From G020348185 sp964525045 (GTDB lineage: Bacteria > Nitrospirota > Nitrospiria > Nitrospirales > UBA8639), in contig CAZGFD010000001.1 in assembly GCA_964525045.1 (NCBI GenBank), positions 124,001 to 188,000 of the forward strand: a stretch of DNA of 64,000 nucleotides, read 5' to 3'. The notes beneath the pieces are model-generated. The model did not search any database and was not told the origin of the DNA. It saw only the letters and a list, made by a program, of their open reading frames with translations. Shown here piece by piece: positions 27,574 to 36,180 of this stretch. Position 1 is the first letter of the stretch. Every line of letters starts with the position of its first letter. The position numbers were made by a program, and so were the translations under genes.

Positions 27574-28192
27574 TTTATTAACGCATCAGCGTCGATCTGG
27601 AGGGCACCAAAGAAAATGTCTTTCTCGTCAATCCGCACTATTCATAGGGTTGGCCTTGATAGTCCTGGTCATGATGGGGTTGTGGTCTATGGCCCTACAA
27701 CATGAGTACCATGCCTTAGTAGCCGAAAAGGAAATCAAGGTGAAGGCATTGGCCAAGTTGAAAGAGAAGTTCCAAAAAACAGAAATATTGGAAAAGACCC
27801 ATACCGCTCTTTTGACTCGCGCCGGGCTCTTGGAGCATCAGTTGGGTCGAAAATTTTCCCCTGTGAGTCTTTTGGATGCGATTAGTCGGAGTTTGGATCC
27901 ACTCAGCCTTTGGCTTCTGCGCATCGGGGTTGAAGAGAAGAATGTGGAGATTGAAGGGCGAGGGTTGCAGAGTGACGATGTATTAAAATTTGTGGATTCC
28001 CTTGAACAAACCGGCATTTGGGACAATCTGTTAGCGATAGAAATGAAAAAAGAATCTTATCAAAATATTCCGGTGTGTCACTTCAGCCTCAGATTTACCC
28101 TGAACATAGCTACACCAGTTGGATCACAACAGTTCGCGCAGGCTCTTGACGCCCCTGGCAAAATATCAACAGGTTCATCACCACAGAGGTAA
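27560..28192 (+). CDS. pilN: Type IV pilus assembly protein PilN
   Basis: 210 aa from ATG 27560, which overlaps pilM by 14 bp. Starts with MIKVNLLTHQR, the INLLP-like PilM-binding peptide of the family, then a transmembrane helix (residues 27-48), a coiled coil and a periplasmic ferredoxin-like domain. The frame is open ten codons further upstream, but that stretch lies inside pilM. Confidence 0.92.
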   Translation: MIKVNLLTHQRRSGGHQRKCLSRQSALFIGLALIVLVMMGLWSMALQHEYHALVAEKEIKVKALAKLKEKFQKTEILEKTHTALLTRAGLLEHQLGRKFSPVSLLDAISRSLDPLSLWLLRIGVEEKNVEIEGRGLQSDDVLKFVDSLEQTGIWDNLLAIEMKKESYQNIPVCHFSLRFTLNIATPVGSQQFAQALDAPGKISTGSSPQR

Positions 28193-28271
28193 CCACGACT
28201 TTTTTTATTTCACCCTGGATGCCAATATCTTACCCATCTTTTTTTGTGCCCAACTGCTGTTTCTAGTTTGA

Positions 28272-28913
28272 ATGGGTAAAATGGCAGGCTTTCCGCCCAT
28301 AGATTCTGTGACAACATCTCAACGGGTCGCGTTGGGTATGGTGATGATCGGCTTGGTCGTCTGCGGGTTTTTTGTGGTTGTCTTGGGACCGATCCAAAGT
28401 CGAACTGAATTAGTAAGGGGGGATGTCCAACAATTGGGGCAGGAGATTCAACATTATGTATCCTATAACCGGCATTACCAAGATTGGCAAGCCAGTATAC
28501 AAGACCTTGAAAGACGTGTGGTTGGGGACTTCCAGAATGTTCGGGGAGCAATGAGCCAGGAAGGACTGCGAAACCGTGTGACGGGAATTGCCAAAAATTG
28601 TCAACTCGACCTCACCTATTGGCAACCGGAAGCCCCTGGGGCGGAATACAAGGAAATAATGAAGAGAACACCAATTCGAGTCCAAGTTGAAGGAGGGTAT
28701 CATCAGGTTGCCAAATTTTTTTCTCTTGTTCTTCATCTGCCAGACGTTTTTGGCATTTCTCATTTCACGATTAATGTGATACATGATCAACCTCAACCAA
28801 TTCATTTACAGACCACTTTTGTCATGACCAGGCTTCACCCTATCCTGCCCCGGGATGGGGGCACGGTTGAGCACTCTTTATCGAATAGGGATGGTCGAGC
28901 CTCCGGAACATGA
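28272..28913 (+). CDS. pilO: Type IV pilus assembly protein PilO
   Basis: 213 aa. One transmembrane helix (residues 21-42) followed by a coiled coil and PilO domain (CQLDLTYWQPEAPGAEYKE, TPIRVQVEGGYHQVAKFF). Forms heterodimers with PilN in the periplasm. 79 bp after pilN; ATGA overlap with pilP. Confidence 0.92.
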   Translation: MGKMAGFPPIDSVTTSQRVALGMVMIGLVVCGFFVVVLGPIQSRTELVRGDVQQLGQEIQHYVSYNRHYQDWQASIQDLERRVVGDFQNVRGAMSQEGLRNRVTGIAKNCQLDLTYWQPEAPGAEYKEIMKRTPIRVQVEGGYHQVAKFFSLVLHLPDVFGISHFTINVIHDQPQPIHLQTTFVMTRLHPILPRDGGTVEHSLSNRDGRASGT

Positions 28914-29446
28914 AATCCTCCAATCTGTACGGGTATAGGTCCCGAATCGGCACATCTATTGGGTTCTCATGGCACGTTGTTGTATTCTTAGTGGCATGGC
29001 TTGGGACCGTGTCGGGAAGTGGGGGGCATGAAATTAAAAATTTGGAGGGGCAGGTATCCGAATTTTCGGTAAAGGAACAGAAAGATGGGAATGTCCATGC
29101 GCCACAAGGAACCCTTGACCATTATGAGCCGCAGAACCGCCGGGATCCATTCCTGCCGTTGGTTCTTCCTTCATACGGGGAGCCACGCTCCTCCTCTATT
29201 GAGGAGTCGAGGGCACAGAAATTGACCTGGAAACTGCTGGGGATCCTATCAGGAGTACAAGGATCTTTCGCGTCGATTCAAAATTCAGAGGGCAAACGAT
29301 TTTTAGTCACACAAGGAAGTGTGATTTCTTCAGAAGGATTAGTCGTTACACGGATCAGTCAAACGGAACTGGAATTTCACTATCTTACCGAGGGAAAGGG
29401 CACGAGGAATCAGGAGCGATCTCGAAGGCTCATCGTGTCATTTTAA
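28910..29446 (+). CDS. pilP: Type IV pilus assembly protein PilP
   Basis: 178 aa. N-terminal hydrophobic segment without an obvious lipobox cysteine, then the RRDPFLPL motif and the HR/beta domain KLLGILSGVQGSFASI that links PilNO to the secretin PilQ. Starts inside the pilO stop codon. Confidence 0.9.
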   Translation: MKSSNLYGYRSRIGTSIGFSWHVVVFLVAWLGTVSGSGGHEIKNLEGQVSEFSVKEQKDGNVHAPQGTLDHYEPQNRRDPFLPLVLPSYGEPRSSSIEESRAQKLTWKLLGILSGVQGSFASIQNSEGKRFLVTQGSVISSEGLVVTRISQTELEFHYLTEGKGTRNQERSRRLIVSF

Positions 29447-29551
29447 ACCGTTTAGGTAGGTTTGCCGTTTTCCTGGCGAGCTATTCATATTTATAAGGAA
29501 TTGCAGAAGAATTTGCCCTTTTTATTCTCAAAAATCCTTGTATTTTAGCTC

Positions 29552-29893
29552 ATGACCAAAATAATATGGAAAACATCAGCGTTATCCACTCCAACGCTGA
29601 AATTGACCAGTGTCGCCGTGAAGCGCGAATCCGATGTCGTGACCGTCTTCATCCAGGGTAAAGGCTTATTCAATTATCAAATTGTTCCGGTAGATGTACT
29701 CAAACTGGTTTTGGATTTCCCGGGCGCCATCTCGTTACTGAGCTTTCGGACGCTTCGAGTTGGTCATGCCATACTTCGTCAAATACGTATTGGACAACAT
29801 GAAAAAAAGCTGCGTCTGGTTTTTGAATTGGCTCAACGCGCAGACCATGCTATCAAGACAGGACGAAAAGTGTTAGCCGTTCAGTTCAAATAA
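29552..29893 (+). CDS. Orphan AMIN-domain protein at the pilQ position
   Basis: 113 aa. The sequence LKLTSVAVKRESDVVTVFIQG...LKLVLDFPGA...LRQIRIGQHEKKLRLVFEL is an AMIN domain, the peptidoglycan-binding module at the N-terminus of PilQ secretins. There is no signal peptide at this start, no secretin domain and no good ribosome-binding site. It occupies the place where pilQ normally follows pilP, so it may be a PilQ remnant, a separate small partner, or a protein whose true start lies elsewhere. Identity of the domain is fairly firm; function is open. Confidence 0.7.
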   Translation: MTKIIWKTSALSTPTLKLTSVAVKRESDVVTVFIQGKGLFNYQIVPVDVLKLVLDFPGAISLLSFRTLRVGHAILRQIRIGQHEKKLRLVFELAQRADHAIKTGRKVLAVQFK

Positions 29894-29939
29894 AAATCAA
29901 TGAGACCTGTGACTCTCTAACAGAATAGGATTGATTGGG

Positions 29940-31103
29940 ATGTTAAGATATTTAAATGCGGGTGAATCTCACGGACGGGCTTTATTGGCCGTATTGGAAG
30001 GGCTACCTGCGGGGTTGCCGTTGACTGCTGATACGATCAATCTCGATCTGATGAGGCGCCAGGGCGGATACGGTCGGGGCGGGAGAATGCGTATTGAGAA
30101 GGATCAAATCGAATTGACCTGTGGGGTTCGAAAAGGCAAAACCTTGGGCAATCCACTGGGAATGATGATACGAAACAAGGATTGGGAAAATTGGAAAGAC
30201 ATCATGGCCGTAGAGCCAGGGCCAATGCCGACTGAGAAGGTGGTAACCAGGCCACGCCCCGGTCATGCTGATTTGGTCGGAGCCATTAAATATGGCCACA
30301 AGGAAGATATACGGAATGTGCTTGAAAAAGCCAGTGCTCGGGAGACAGCCATTCGAGTGGCTATTGGGGCCGTAGCCAAGGCCTTGTTAGCTCAATTTGA
30401 TATGTATGTGTACAGTTATACGATGGAAATCGGTACCGTGGCCGCTTCAAGAGCAGACGATCCCCGGAAGGCATATGAACTTGCCGAAAAATCCCAAGTC
30501 CGATGCCATGATCCCGTTGCAGGGGAAAAGATGATTGAGCTGATCCGTTCAGCGAAACATCAAGGAGACTCTCTTGGAGGGGTTTTTGAAGTGGTCGTCA
30601 CCAATCCCCCTATTGGCCTGGGAAGTTATGCCCAATGGGATCGTCGGCTGGGTGCTCGATTAGCCATGGCTGCCATGAGTATCCAGGCCATGAAAGGGGT
30701 TGAAATAGGAATGGGGTTTGAGTCGGCTCGCCGCTTTGGTTCGGAAGTGCACGACGATATCTATTTTGATGAGAAGACACAGTCATTTGTGCGTCAGACC
30801 AATAACGCGGGTGGAATGGAAGGGGGCATTACCAATGGCCAGCCTATTGTCGTTCGAGTGGGTATGAAACCCATTGCGACTCTTTATAGTCCCAAAAACA
30901 GTGTTGACATAAAAACAAAGGAGCCATTTGAAGCGACCGTGGAGCGCTCGGATATCTGTACCGTTCCCGCAGCCGGTGTGGTAGGCGAAGCCGTTATCGC
31001 CTTTGAGATGGCCAACGCGATGGTTGAGAAATTCAGCGGGGACAGCCTGGAGGAAATGAAACGCAACTATGATTCGTACCAATCCTATGTCAAATCCTTT
31101 TGA
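29940..31103 (+). CDS. aroC: Chorismate synthase
   Basis: Last step of the shikimate pathway, FMN-dependent, 387 aa from ATG 29940 (AGGA nine bases upstream; an in-frame TTG at 29931 is rejected). GESHGRALLAVLEGLPAGLP, the RRQGGYGRGGRM block, RPGHADLVGAIKYGH and NNAGGMEGGITNGQPI are all family signatures. Followed by aroB. Confidence 0.97.
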   Translation: MLRYLNAGESHGRALLAVLEGLPAGLPLTADTINLDLMRRQGGYGRGGRMRIEKDQIELTCGVRKGKTLGNPLGMMIRNKDWENWKDIMAVEPGPMPTEKVVTRPRPGHADLVGAIKYGHKEDIRNVLEKASARETAIRVAIGAVAKALLAQFDMYVYSYTMEIGTVAASRADDPRKAYELAEKSQVRCHDPVAGEKMIELIRSAKHQGDSLGGVFEVVVTNPPIGLGSYAQWDRRLGARLAMAAMSIQAMKGVEIGMGFESARRFGSEVHDDIYFDEKTQSFVRQTNNAGGMEGGITNGQPIVVRVGMKPIATLYSPKNSVDIKTKEPFEATVERSDICTVPAAGVVGEAVIAFEMANAMVEKFSGDSLEEMKRNYDSYQSYVKSF

Positions 31104-31151
31104 GATGATTCTTTTTTCACGCTTCCTTCCATTGACCCAATCAGTGACCCG

Positions 31152-32327
31152 ATGAACACCCGTGCCGGATTTCCTCCACGTCTTCAGGTGCCGGTTTCCC
31201 TCGGAGATCGAAGTTACGAGATTATTATTCAGGAAGGTCTGCTGCAGGAGGCAGGATCCTGTCTGCAACAAGCTGGATTATCCGGCAGAGTGGGGGTGAT
31301 CACCAATCCTCAAATAGGAAAACTCTATGGAAGGCAGCTGACACAATCCCTCAAAAAGGCGGGATTCCCTTCAGCCGTGTTTGTGATTCCGGAAGGGGAA
31401 CAAGCCAAATCATTAAGGTGGGTCTCAAAAATTCTCGATGAGTTGGTCACGGGTCGATTTGAACGCAATGATGTGCTGCTCGCTCTTGGTGGAGGGGTAA
31501 TCGGAGATATTACCGGGTTTGCCGCATCCACCTATTTGCGAGGCATGCCTTTCGTCCAAATGGCCACGACGCTGATTGCACAGGTGGATTCGAGTGTCGG
31601 AGGGAAGACTGGGGTCAATCATTCCTTAGGCAAAAATCTTATCGGTTCATTTTATCAACCCCGTCTGGTCCTGATGGATACCGCCATGCTCCGAACGCTT
31701 CCCAAAAGAGAGTGGGTGGCAGGATTAGCCGAAGTCATCAAATACGGCATGATCGCTGACCGCTCATTTTTCGAATACCTGGAACGTCATATGGATGCGA
31801 TTTTGCGAATGGAAACGGAACCCGTCCAATTCCTTGTGAGGCGGTGTTGCGAAATTAAAGCCTCTGTGGTTGGGGCGGATGAAAGGGAATCCGGACTCAG
31901 AAGGATTCTGAACTATGGGCATACCATTGGTCATGCGCTGGAATCACTGGGGAAATATACCAAACTCATTCACGGTGAAGCTGTAGGAATTGGGATGGTG
32001 CACGAGGCGGCCCTTTCTTATCATTTGGAGTATTGTTCCGAGGAAGTCGTTCACCGTCAACGAGCACTGGTCCGTCGAGCCGGATTACCCGATCAGCTTC
32101 CCTCTCTCAAGGTCACCGATCTCTGGAAAGCGATGCAGCATGACAAAAAAGTCGTCAAAGGGCAGGTTTATTGTGTTTTCCCAAAAGATATTGGACGGGT
32201 AGAAGTTCTGCCGGTAACCCGGACGTCTGTGACGGCCTGGTATCGCAGAAGTCGGGGCGGTAAGGGTGGCCCTCCTTCGGTTCGGACATGGGAGAAATCG
32301 TCCAAGAGTGGGTCTCAGGCAGGATAA
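31152..32327 (+). CDS. aroB: 3-dehydroquinate synthase
   Basis: Second step of the shikimate pathway, 391 aa. NAD-binding ALGGGVIGDITGFAASTYLRG-type region, substrate loop QVDSSVGGKTGVNH, zinc ligands in EVIKYGMI and LNYGHTIGHALE. A basic tail of about 20 residues (RRSRGGKGGPPSVRTWEKSS) extends beyond the usual end. Eight bases before the next gene. Confidence 0.97.
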   Translation: MNTRAGFPPRLQVPVSLGDRSYEIIIQEGLLQEAGSCLQQAGLSGRVGVITNPQIGKLYGRQLTQSLKKAGFPSAVFVIPEGEQAKSLRWVSKILDELVTGRFERNDVLLALGGGVIGDITGFAASTYLRGMPFVQMATTLIAQVDSSVGGKTGVNHSLGKNLIGSFYQPRLVLMDTAMLRTLPKREWVAGLAEVIKYGMIADRSFFEYLERHMDAILRMETEPVQFLVRRCCEIKASVVGADERESGLRRILNYGHTIGHALESLGKYTKLIHGEAVGIGMVHEAALSYHLEYCSEEVVHRQRALVRRAGLPDQLPSLKVTDLWKAMQHDKKVVKGQVYCVFPKDIGRVEVLPVTRTSVTAWYRRSRGGKGGPPSVRTWEKSSKSGSQAG

Positions 32328-32334
32328 AAGGTTC

Positions 32335-33597
32335 ATGAGGATGCCACGGCCACAAAAAATGGAAGATCTTAAGCAAGCCCTTCGGGAGCGGACAAGGGAA
32401 GTTGGCATCCTCCATAAAATAAGCGAATCGATCACGGGCACACTGGATTTAGAAGCCGTGCTGAAACACATCGTTGATGTGGTGGTCGAAGTGACGAAGG
32501 CTGATGCCTGTTTACTCTATCTGTTGTCTGATCGTCGTGATGAACTCGTCCTTCGGGCTTCCAAAAACCCTCATCCGAAGCTTATTGGTCGAATTTCTAT
32601 TGGTCTTGGAGAAGGCATTACCGGGTGGGTCGCCAGAGAAAAGGTTCGCGTGATCATTCCTAAAAATGCCAGTGATGACCCACGATTTAAATTTTTTCAC
32701 AACCTTCCTGAAGACCGATATCAAGCCTTTGTCTCGCTCCCGATCGAGACGAAGGGAGAGGTTGTGGGAATTATTAACGTCCAACACAAACGGACCAAAC
32801 GGTACGGGGAAGAAGCCCTTGCTCTTCTCTCGACCATTGCGAATCAGGTGGGAGGGGCCATTGGAAATGCCCGCCTTTATGATGAAATGCGTCGCCGAGC
32901 CCTGCAATTGGATACCCTGTCGCAAGTGTCGGAAACGGTAGCCTCCAATCGATTACTGGAAGAGATTCTTCAATTGATTGTGACGATGACTGCACAAATG
33001 ATGAACTCAAAAATTTCCTCGATCATGCTGGTTGATGAACCGACAGGGGAACTCCGAATTGCAGCGACCCAGAGCTTAAGCGAGGCCTATCGTCGTAAAC
33101 CCCCATTAACCATTGGTCATAGTATCAGCGGCCGAACTGTCAAAGAACAGCGACCAATCTATGTTCCTAACGTTACCTCCGAGGGCGGATACTTTTACCG
33201 AGACCTGGCGAAACAAGAGGGTCTGTGCTCAATGTTGTCGGTGCCGATGATGATCAAGGATAAGGTGAAGGGGGTCATTAATAGTTACACCTCCACCTTC
33301 CATGTGTTTTCGCCCGAGGAGGTGAAGACCCTCCAGGCGATTGCGAACCAAGCCGCCGTGGCGATCGAGCACACTCGCCTGATGGAGAAATCCTTTGAAA
33401 TGCAGGAAGCCTTGGAAGTTAGAAAATTAGTGGAACGAGCCAAAGGATATTTGATGGAATCGAGGAAGTTAACTGAACCGGAAGCCTTTCGGCTTATTCA
33501 ACGACAAAGCATGAATCTCAGAAAATCGATGAGGGAGGTGTCTGAAGCCATCATTCTTGCCGAAGAATTGCAAACGTCCGTGAAGGAAAAACTGTAG
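32335..33597 (+). CDS. GAF-GAF-ANTAR transcription antitermination regulator
   Basis: 420 aa from ATG 32335 (AAAGG just upstream). Two GAF domains (about residues 20-175 and 200-350) would sense a small molecule; the C-terminal 55 residues match an ANTAR RNA-binding domain (LVERAKGYLMESRKLTEPEA, then a third helix ending AIILAEEL). ANTAR proteins bind paired hexaloop hairpins in leader RNAs and prevent termination, typically of nitrogen-metabolism operons. There is no receiver or kinase domain. Downstream are nadE, preceded by a terminator-containing leader, and glnD, which makes a cis target plausible. Domain calls are firm; ligand and target are inferred. Confidence 0.85.
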   Translation: MRMPRPQKMEDLKQALRERTREVGILHKISESITGTLDLEAVLKHIVDVVVEVTKADACLLYLLSDRRDELVLRASKNPHPKLIGRISIGLGEGITGWVAREKVRVIIPKNASDDPRFKFFHNLPEDRYQAFVSLPIETKGEVVGIINVQHKRTKRYGEEALALLSTIANQVGGAIGNARLYDEMRRRALQLDTLSQVSETVASNRLLEEILQLIVTMTAQMMNSKISSIMLVDEPTGELRIAATQSLSEAYRRKPPLTIGHSISGRTVKEQRPIYVPNVTSEGGYFYRDLAKQEGLCSMLSVPMMIKDKVKGVINSYTSTFHVFSPEEVKTLQAIANQAAVAIEHTRLMEKSFEMQEALEVRKLVERAKGYLMESRKLTEPEAFRLIQRQSMNLRKSMREVSEAIILAEELQTSVKEKL

Positions 33598-33652
33598 GAA
33601 GAATCTGGAATATAAGAGTTGATTTGATATGTAAGACGGTACCAAATTATAA

Positions 33653-34098
33653 GAATATCCAATGTCGAACAAGGAATACTGAATGTCGAAGGGACGAAGA
33701 TGTTTTGATCTTGAAGATCGTTGAATCGATTTCGCTGTTAGGATAATCCAATTAACGGAGTCCTTACCAAAAACAAGAGTGGGGAACCATATTACCGGGC
33801 AACTGATTCGTTGTGGAACCTCCCCTGCTCCCAATTACGGAGAAGCCCAATCTGCGGAGTCCCGGAATGACTTTGTTCATAAACTGAAAATATGTCTTAA
33901 GGAATTACGCGAAACGAAAGTGTGGTTCCGCATGATCATCAAATCGAATCGCATAGGTCCAAGAGCCAAGATAATATCTTTAATTCATGAAAACGATCAG
34001 TTAATTTCAATATTTGTGAGAAGCATTCAAACGGTCAGAATAAACACTCCTAGCACTTCGTGATTCGACATTCCTTGTTCGATATTCGATATTTCTTA
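33653..34098. mobile_element. Palindrome-bounded cassette with four-helix-bundle ORF
   Basis: The dispersed repeat occurs here as two inverted arms: 33653-33694 (left, AATATCCAATGTCGAACAAG...) and 34056-34098 (right, CTTCGTGATTCGACATTC...). They enclose one four-helix-bundle gene whose ATG lies inside the left arm and whose stop lies in the right arm. Inverted ends plus an IVP-like gene recall the intervening-sequence elements of bacterial 23S rRNA genes. No transposase is present and no target duplication was recognised. Confidence 0.6.
33683..34063 (+). pseudogene. Four-helix-bundle (23S rRNA IVP family) protein, in-frame stop
   Basis: 127 codons in one frame. Residues 1-13 read MSKGRRCFDLEDR, then a TGA at 33722-33724, then IDFAVRIIQLTESLPKTRVG and the family signature LIRCGTSPAPNYGEAQSAES...HKLKICLKELRETKVWFR. 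Family members have Leu at the TGA position (DLEDRLIDFA), so a TTA or TTG to TGA change explains the break. Reinitiation at GTG 33779 would give a 94-aa product without the first helix. Known relatives are small proteins of unclear function found in 23S rRNA intervening sequences and near repeats; the diversity-generating retroelement factor Avd is a distant relative. Confidence 0.8.
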
Positions 34099-34339
34099 TG
34101 ATACGTCATTTTCGTTGAGGTGAGAGAACCAAAAGCTGTGTTATCAGGCGAATCGCGCCTACGGAGTTGCCTTTGACGCTGGGATGGCGATTTTCTACTC
34201 CTTGACAGTTGACCCGGGTCGTTGTTACACCTGAAAAAACACGGGGGAGGGGAGACGAGGGAGTCTCCGGCATATCTCATTTTGCTGAACGGGACAAGGG
34301 CGTCCTCAGTCTAGAACAGACAGAGGACGTTTTTTTTTG
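34064..34339 (+). promoter_or_regulatory. Structured leader of nadE
   Basis: 276 bp between the four-helix-bundle cassette and nadE. It contains hairpins at 34146-34160 (AGGCG, loop AATCG, CGCCT) and 34251-34268 (GGAGAC, hexaloop GAGGGA, GTCTCC), then the intrinsic terminator at 34301-34338. A hexaloop hairpin followed by a terminator, next to a gene for an ANTAR antiterminator, is the arrangement expected of an ANTAR target, though the loop lacks the usual A in first position. No known riboswitch class was recognised. Confidence 0.5.
34301..34338 (+). terminator. Intrinsic terminator abutting the nadE start
   Basis: CGTCCTC (34301-34307) pairs with GAGGACG (34323-34329); inside, after one A-A mismatch, GTCT pairs with AGAC around loop AGAAC. 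Nine T follow (34330-34338) and the nadE ATG is at 34340. GAGGA in the 3' arm is also the best Shine-Dalgarno for nadE, so the folded form would both end transcription and hide the ribosome-binding site. Confidence 0.85.
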
Positions 34340-36130
34340 ATGCGAACCTTTCGTATTACTATGGTGCAGATGAACCCCACATTGGGAGATTTAGAGGGAA
34401 ATACTCGATCAATAGTCCGTGGGATCAAGGAAGCTCGTCAAGCGAAAAGCGATGTGGTCGTATTTCCGGAATTGGCCGTGACGGGATATCCACCCGAAGA
34501 CTTGCTGCATAAGCCGAGGTTTCTCCGTGATGCAAGTCGGATGATTGAACGGATTCGTAGGGAAACGAAAGATGTGTTGACGGTGGTCGGGTGTACCGCG
34601 GTTGGCCATGGGCGATCCATCAAGTGTTCCGGCTATACAGCACCAGATCCCTATCATCTGTACAATGCAGCAGCGATTATGGCGGATGGTCAAATAATAG
34701 GGACGTATGCCAAACAATACCTGCCAAACTATGGCGTGTTCGATGAGCGCCGGTATTTTCTCCCGGGGCGTGGGATCCCAGTCTTTATCGTGAATGGGAT
34801 CACGGTGGGGGTCAACATTTGTGAAGACATTTGGTTTCCGGAGGGACCAACGCGGTCCCAAACTCAAGAGGGGAAGGCCAGCGTGATCCTCAATATTAAT
34901 GCTTCCCCTTACCAGGCGGGAAAAAGCCGGGATCGAGAAAAGATGTTAGCCTCCAGGGCACAAGAGAACCGGGTGATCGTGAGTTATACCAACATGGTCG
35001 GAGGACAAGACGAACTCATTTTTGACGGGAACAGTGTTATCGTGAATCAGGATGGTGAAATTCTTCTTCGGGGCAAAGCCTTTGAGGAAGACGTGCTCAT
35101 TGCTGATCTGAACATCGACGCTGTCAGGGAGAGACAAAAAGAGTGGAAGAAGACCCCGCAATCGTACCATGGCCCCAAGAGGAACCTTCGACGTGTAATT
35201 GTGTCGAAATCCTACCGCCAACGGTCTCGGGCACCCGTTCGGAATAGACGGGCTCCTGTGCTTGACCCGTTAGAAGAAGTCTATCGAGCCTTAGTTCTGG
35301 GAGTTCGTGATTATGTGAGAAAGAATCGATTTCAAAAAGTGATCATCGGGATCAGTGGGGGAATCGATTCGGCGTTGACGGCCGTCATCGCACGGGATGC
35401 CATTGGGGCGAGCAATGTCATCGGCGTCGTCATGCCGTCCCCTTTTACCTCACGGGCCAGTCGAGTTGATGCGGCTGAATTAGGTCGAAATCTGAAATTG
35501 GAAATGCATACCGTCCCCATTGGGAATCTCTTTCAGTCCTATCTTCGTCTTCTCGCTAAGACCTTCAAAGGGAAGCCTCCGGATACGACGGAGGAAAATA
35601 TTCAGGCACGAATTCGAGGAAACCTTCTCATGGCCTTATCTAATAAGTTTGGGCATTTAGTTCTGACCACCGGCAATAAAAGCGAAATGAGTGTGGGATA
35701 TGCCACGCTCTATGGGGATATGGCCGGTGGATTTGCCGTAATCAAAGATGTGCCGAAAAGCCTGGTGTTTGAACTCACCAGGTGGCGGAATCAGCAAAAG
35801 AGACCCGATTTTAAAGAAATTTCCATACCCGCCCGCATACAGAATCGGGCGCCTTCAGCCGAGTTAAAAGCTGATCAAACTGACCAAGATGTGTTGCCTC
35901 CATATTCAATGTTAGACCCAATTTTAAAAGCGTATATTGAGGATGACTGTTCACCAGAAGAAATTGTAGAAATGGGGTTTGAGACAGAAGTGGTCAGGAA
36001 AGTGGTTGCGATGGTGGATCGAAGTGAATACAAGCGACGCCAGGCCCCGATTGGGATAAAAATTACCGCACGGGCCTTGGGAAAGGACCGCCGCATGCCC
36101 ATTACGAACCGGTATCCTCATTCCTTCTAA
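34340..36130 (+). CDS. nadE: Glutamine-dependent NAD synthetase
   Basis: Final step of NAD synthesis, 596 aa. N-terminal nitrilase-type glutaminase (about 1-280) with catalytic Glu in FPELAVTGYPPEDLL, Lys in YAKQYLPNYGVF and Cys in GVNICEDIWF (near residue 160); C-terminal synthetase with P-loop IGISGGIDSALT near residue 337 and TGNKSEMSVGYATLYGDMAGG. ATG 34340 directly follows a terminator T-run; an in-frame TTG one codon earlier is rejected. Uses glutamine as ammonia donor, linking it to nitrogen status and to glnD downstream. Confidence 0.96.
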   Translation: MRTFRITMVQMNPTLGDLEGNTRSIVRGIKEARQAKSDVVVFPELAVTGYPPEDLLHKPRFLRDASRMIERIRRETKDVLTVVGCTAVGHGRSIKCSGYTAPDPYHLYNAAAIMADGQIIGTYAKQYLPNYGVFDERRYFLPGRGIPVFIVNGITVGVNICEDIWFPEGPTRSQTQEGKASVILNINASPYQAGKSRDREKMLASRAQENRVIVSYTNMVGGQDELIFDGNSVIVNQDGEILLRGKAFEEDVLIADLNIDAVRERQKEWKKTPQSYHGPKRNLRRVIVSKSYRQRSRAPVRNRRAPVLDPLEEVYRALVLGVRDYVRKNRFQKVIIGISGGIDSALTAVIARDAIGASNVIGVVMPSPFTSRASRVDAAELGRNLKLEMHTVPIGNLFQSYLRLLAKTFKGKPPDTTEENIQARIRGNLLMALSNKFGHLVLTTGNKSEMSVGYATLYGDMAGGFAVIKDVPKSLVFELTRWRNQQKRPDFKEISIPARIQNRAPSAELKADQTDQDVLPPYSMLDPILKAYIEDDCSPEEIVEMGFETEVVRKVVAMVDRSEYKRRQAPIGIKITARALGKDRRMPITNRYPHSF

Positions 36131-36180
36131 GTTGAGTCATTGGGGAATCGGAATGGAGTAGGAAGGACGTCATTACAAAG

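Noticed and set aside
34064..34339. Known riboswitch class in the nadE leader
   Set aside because: I could not match the leader to NAD, glutamine or other riboswitch consensus cores; only hairpins and the terminator are supported.
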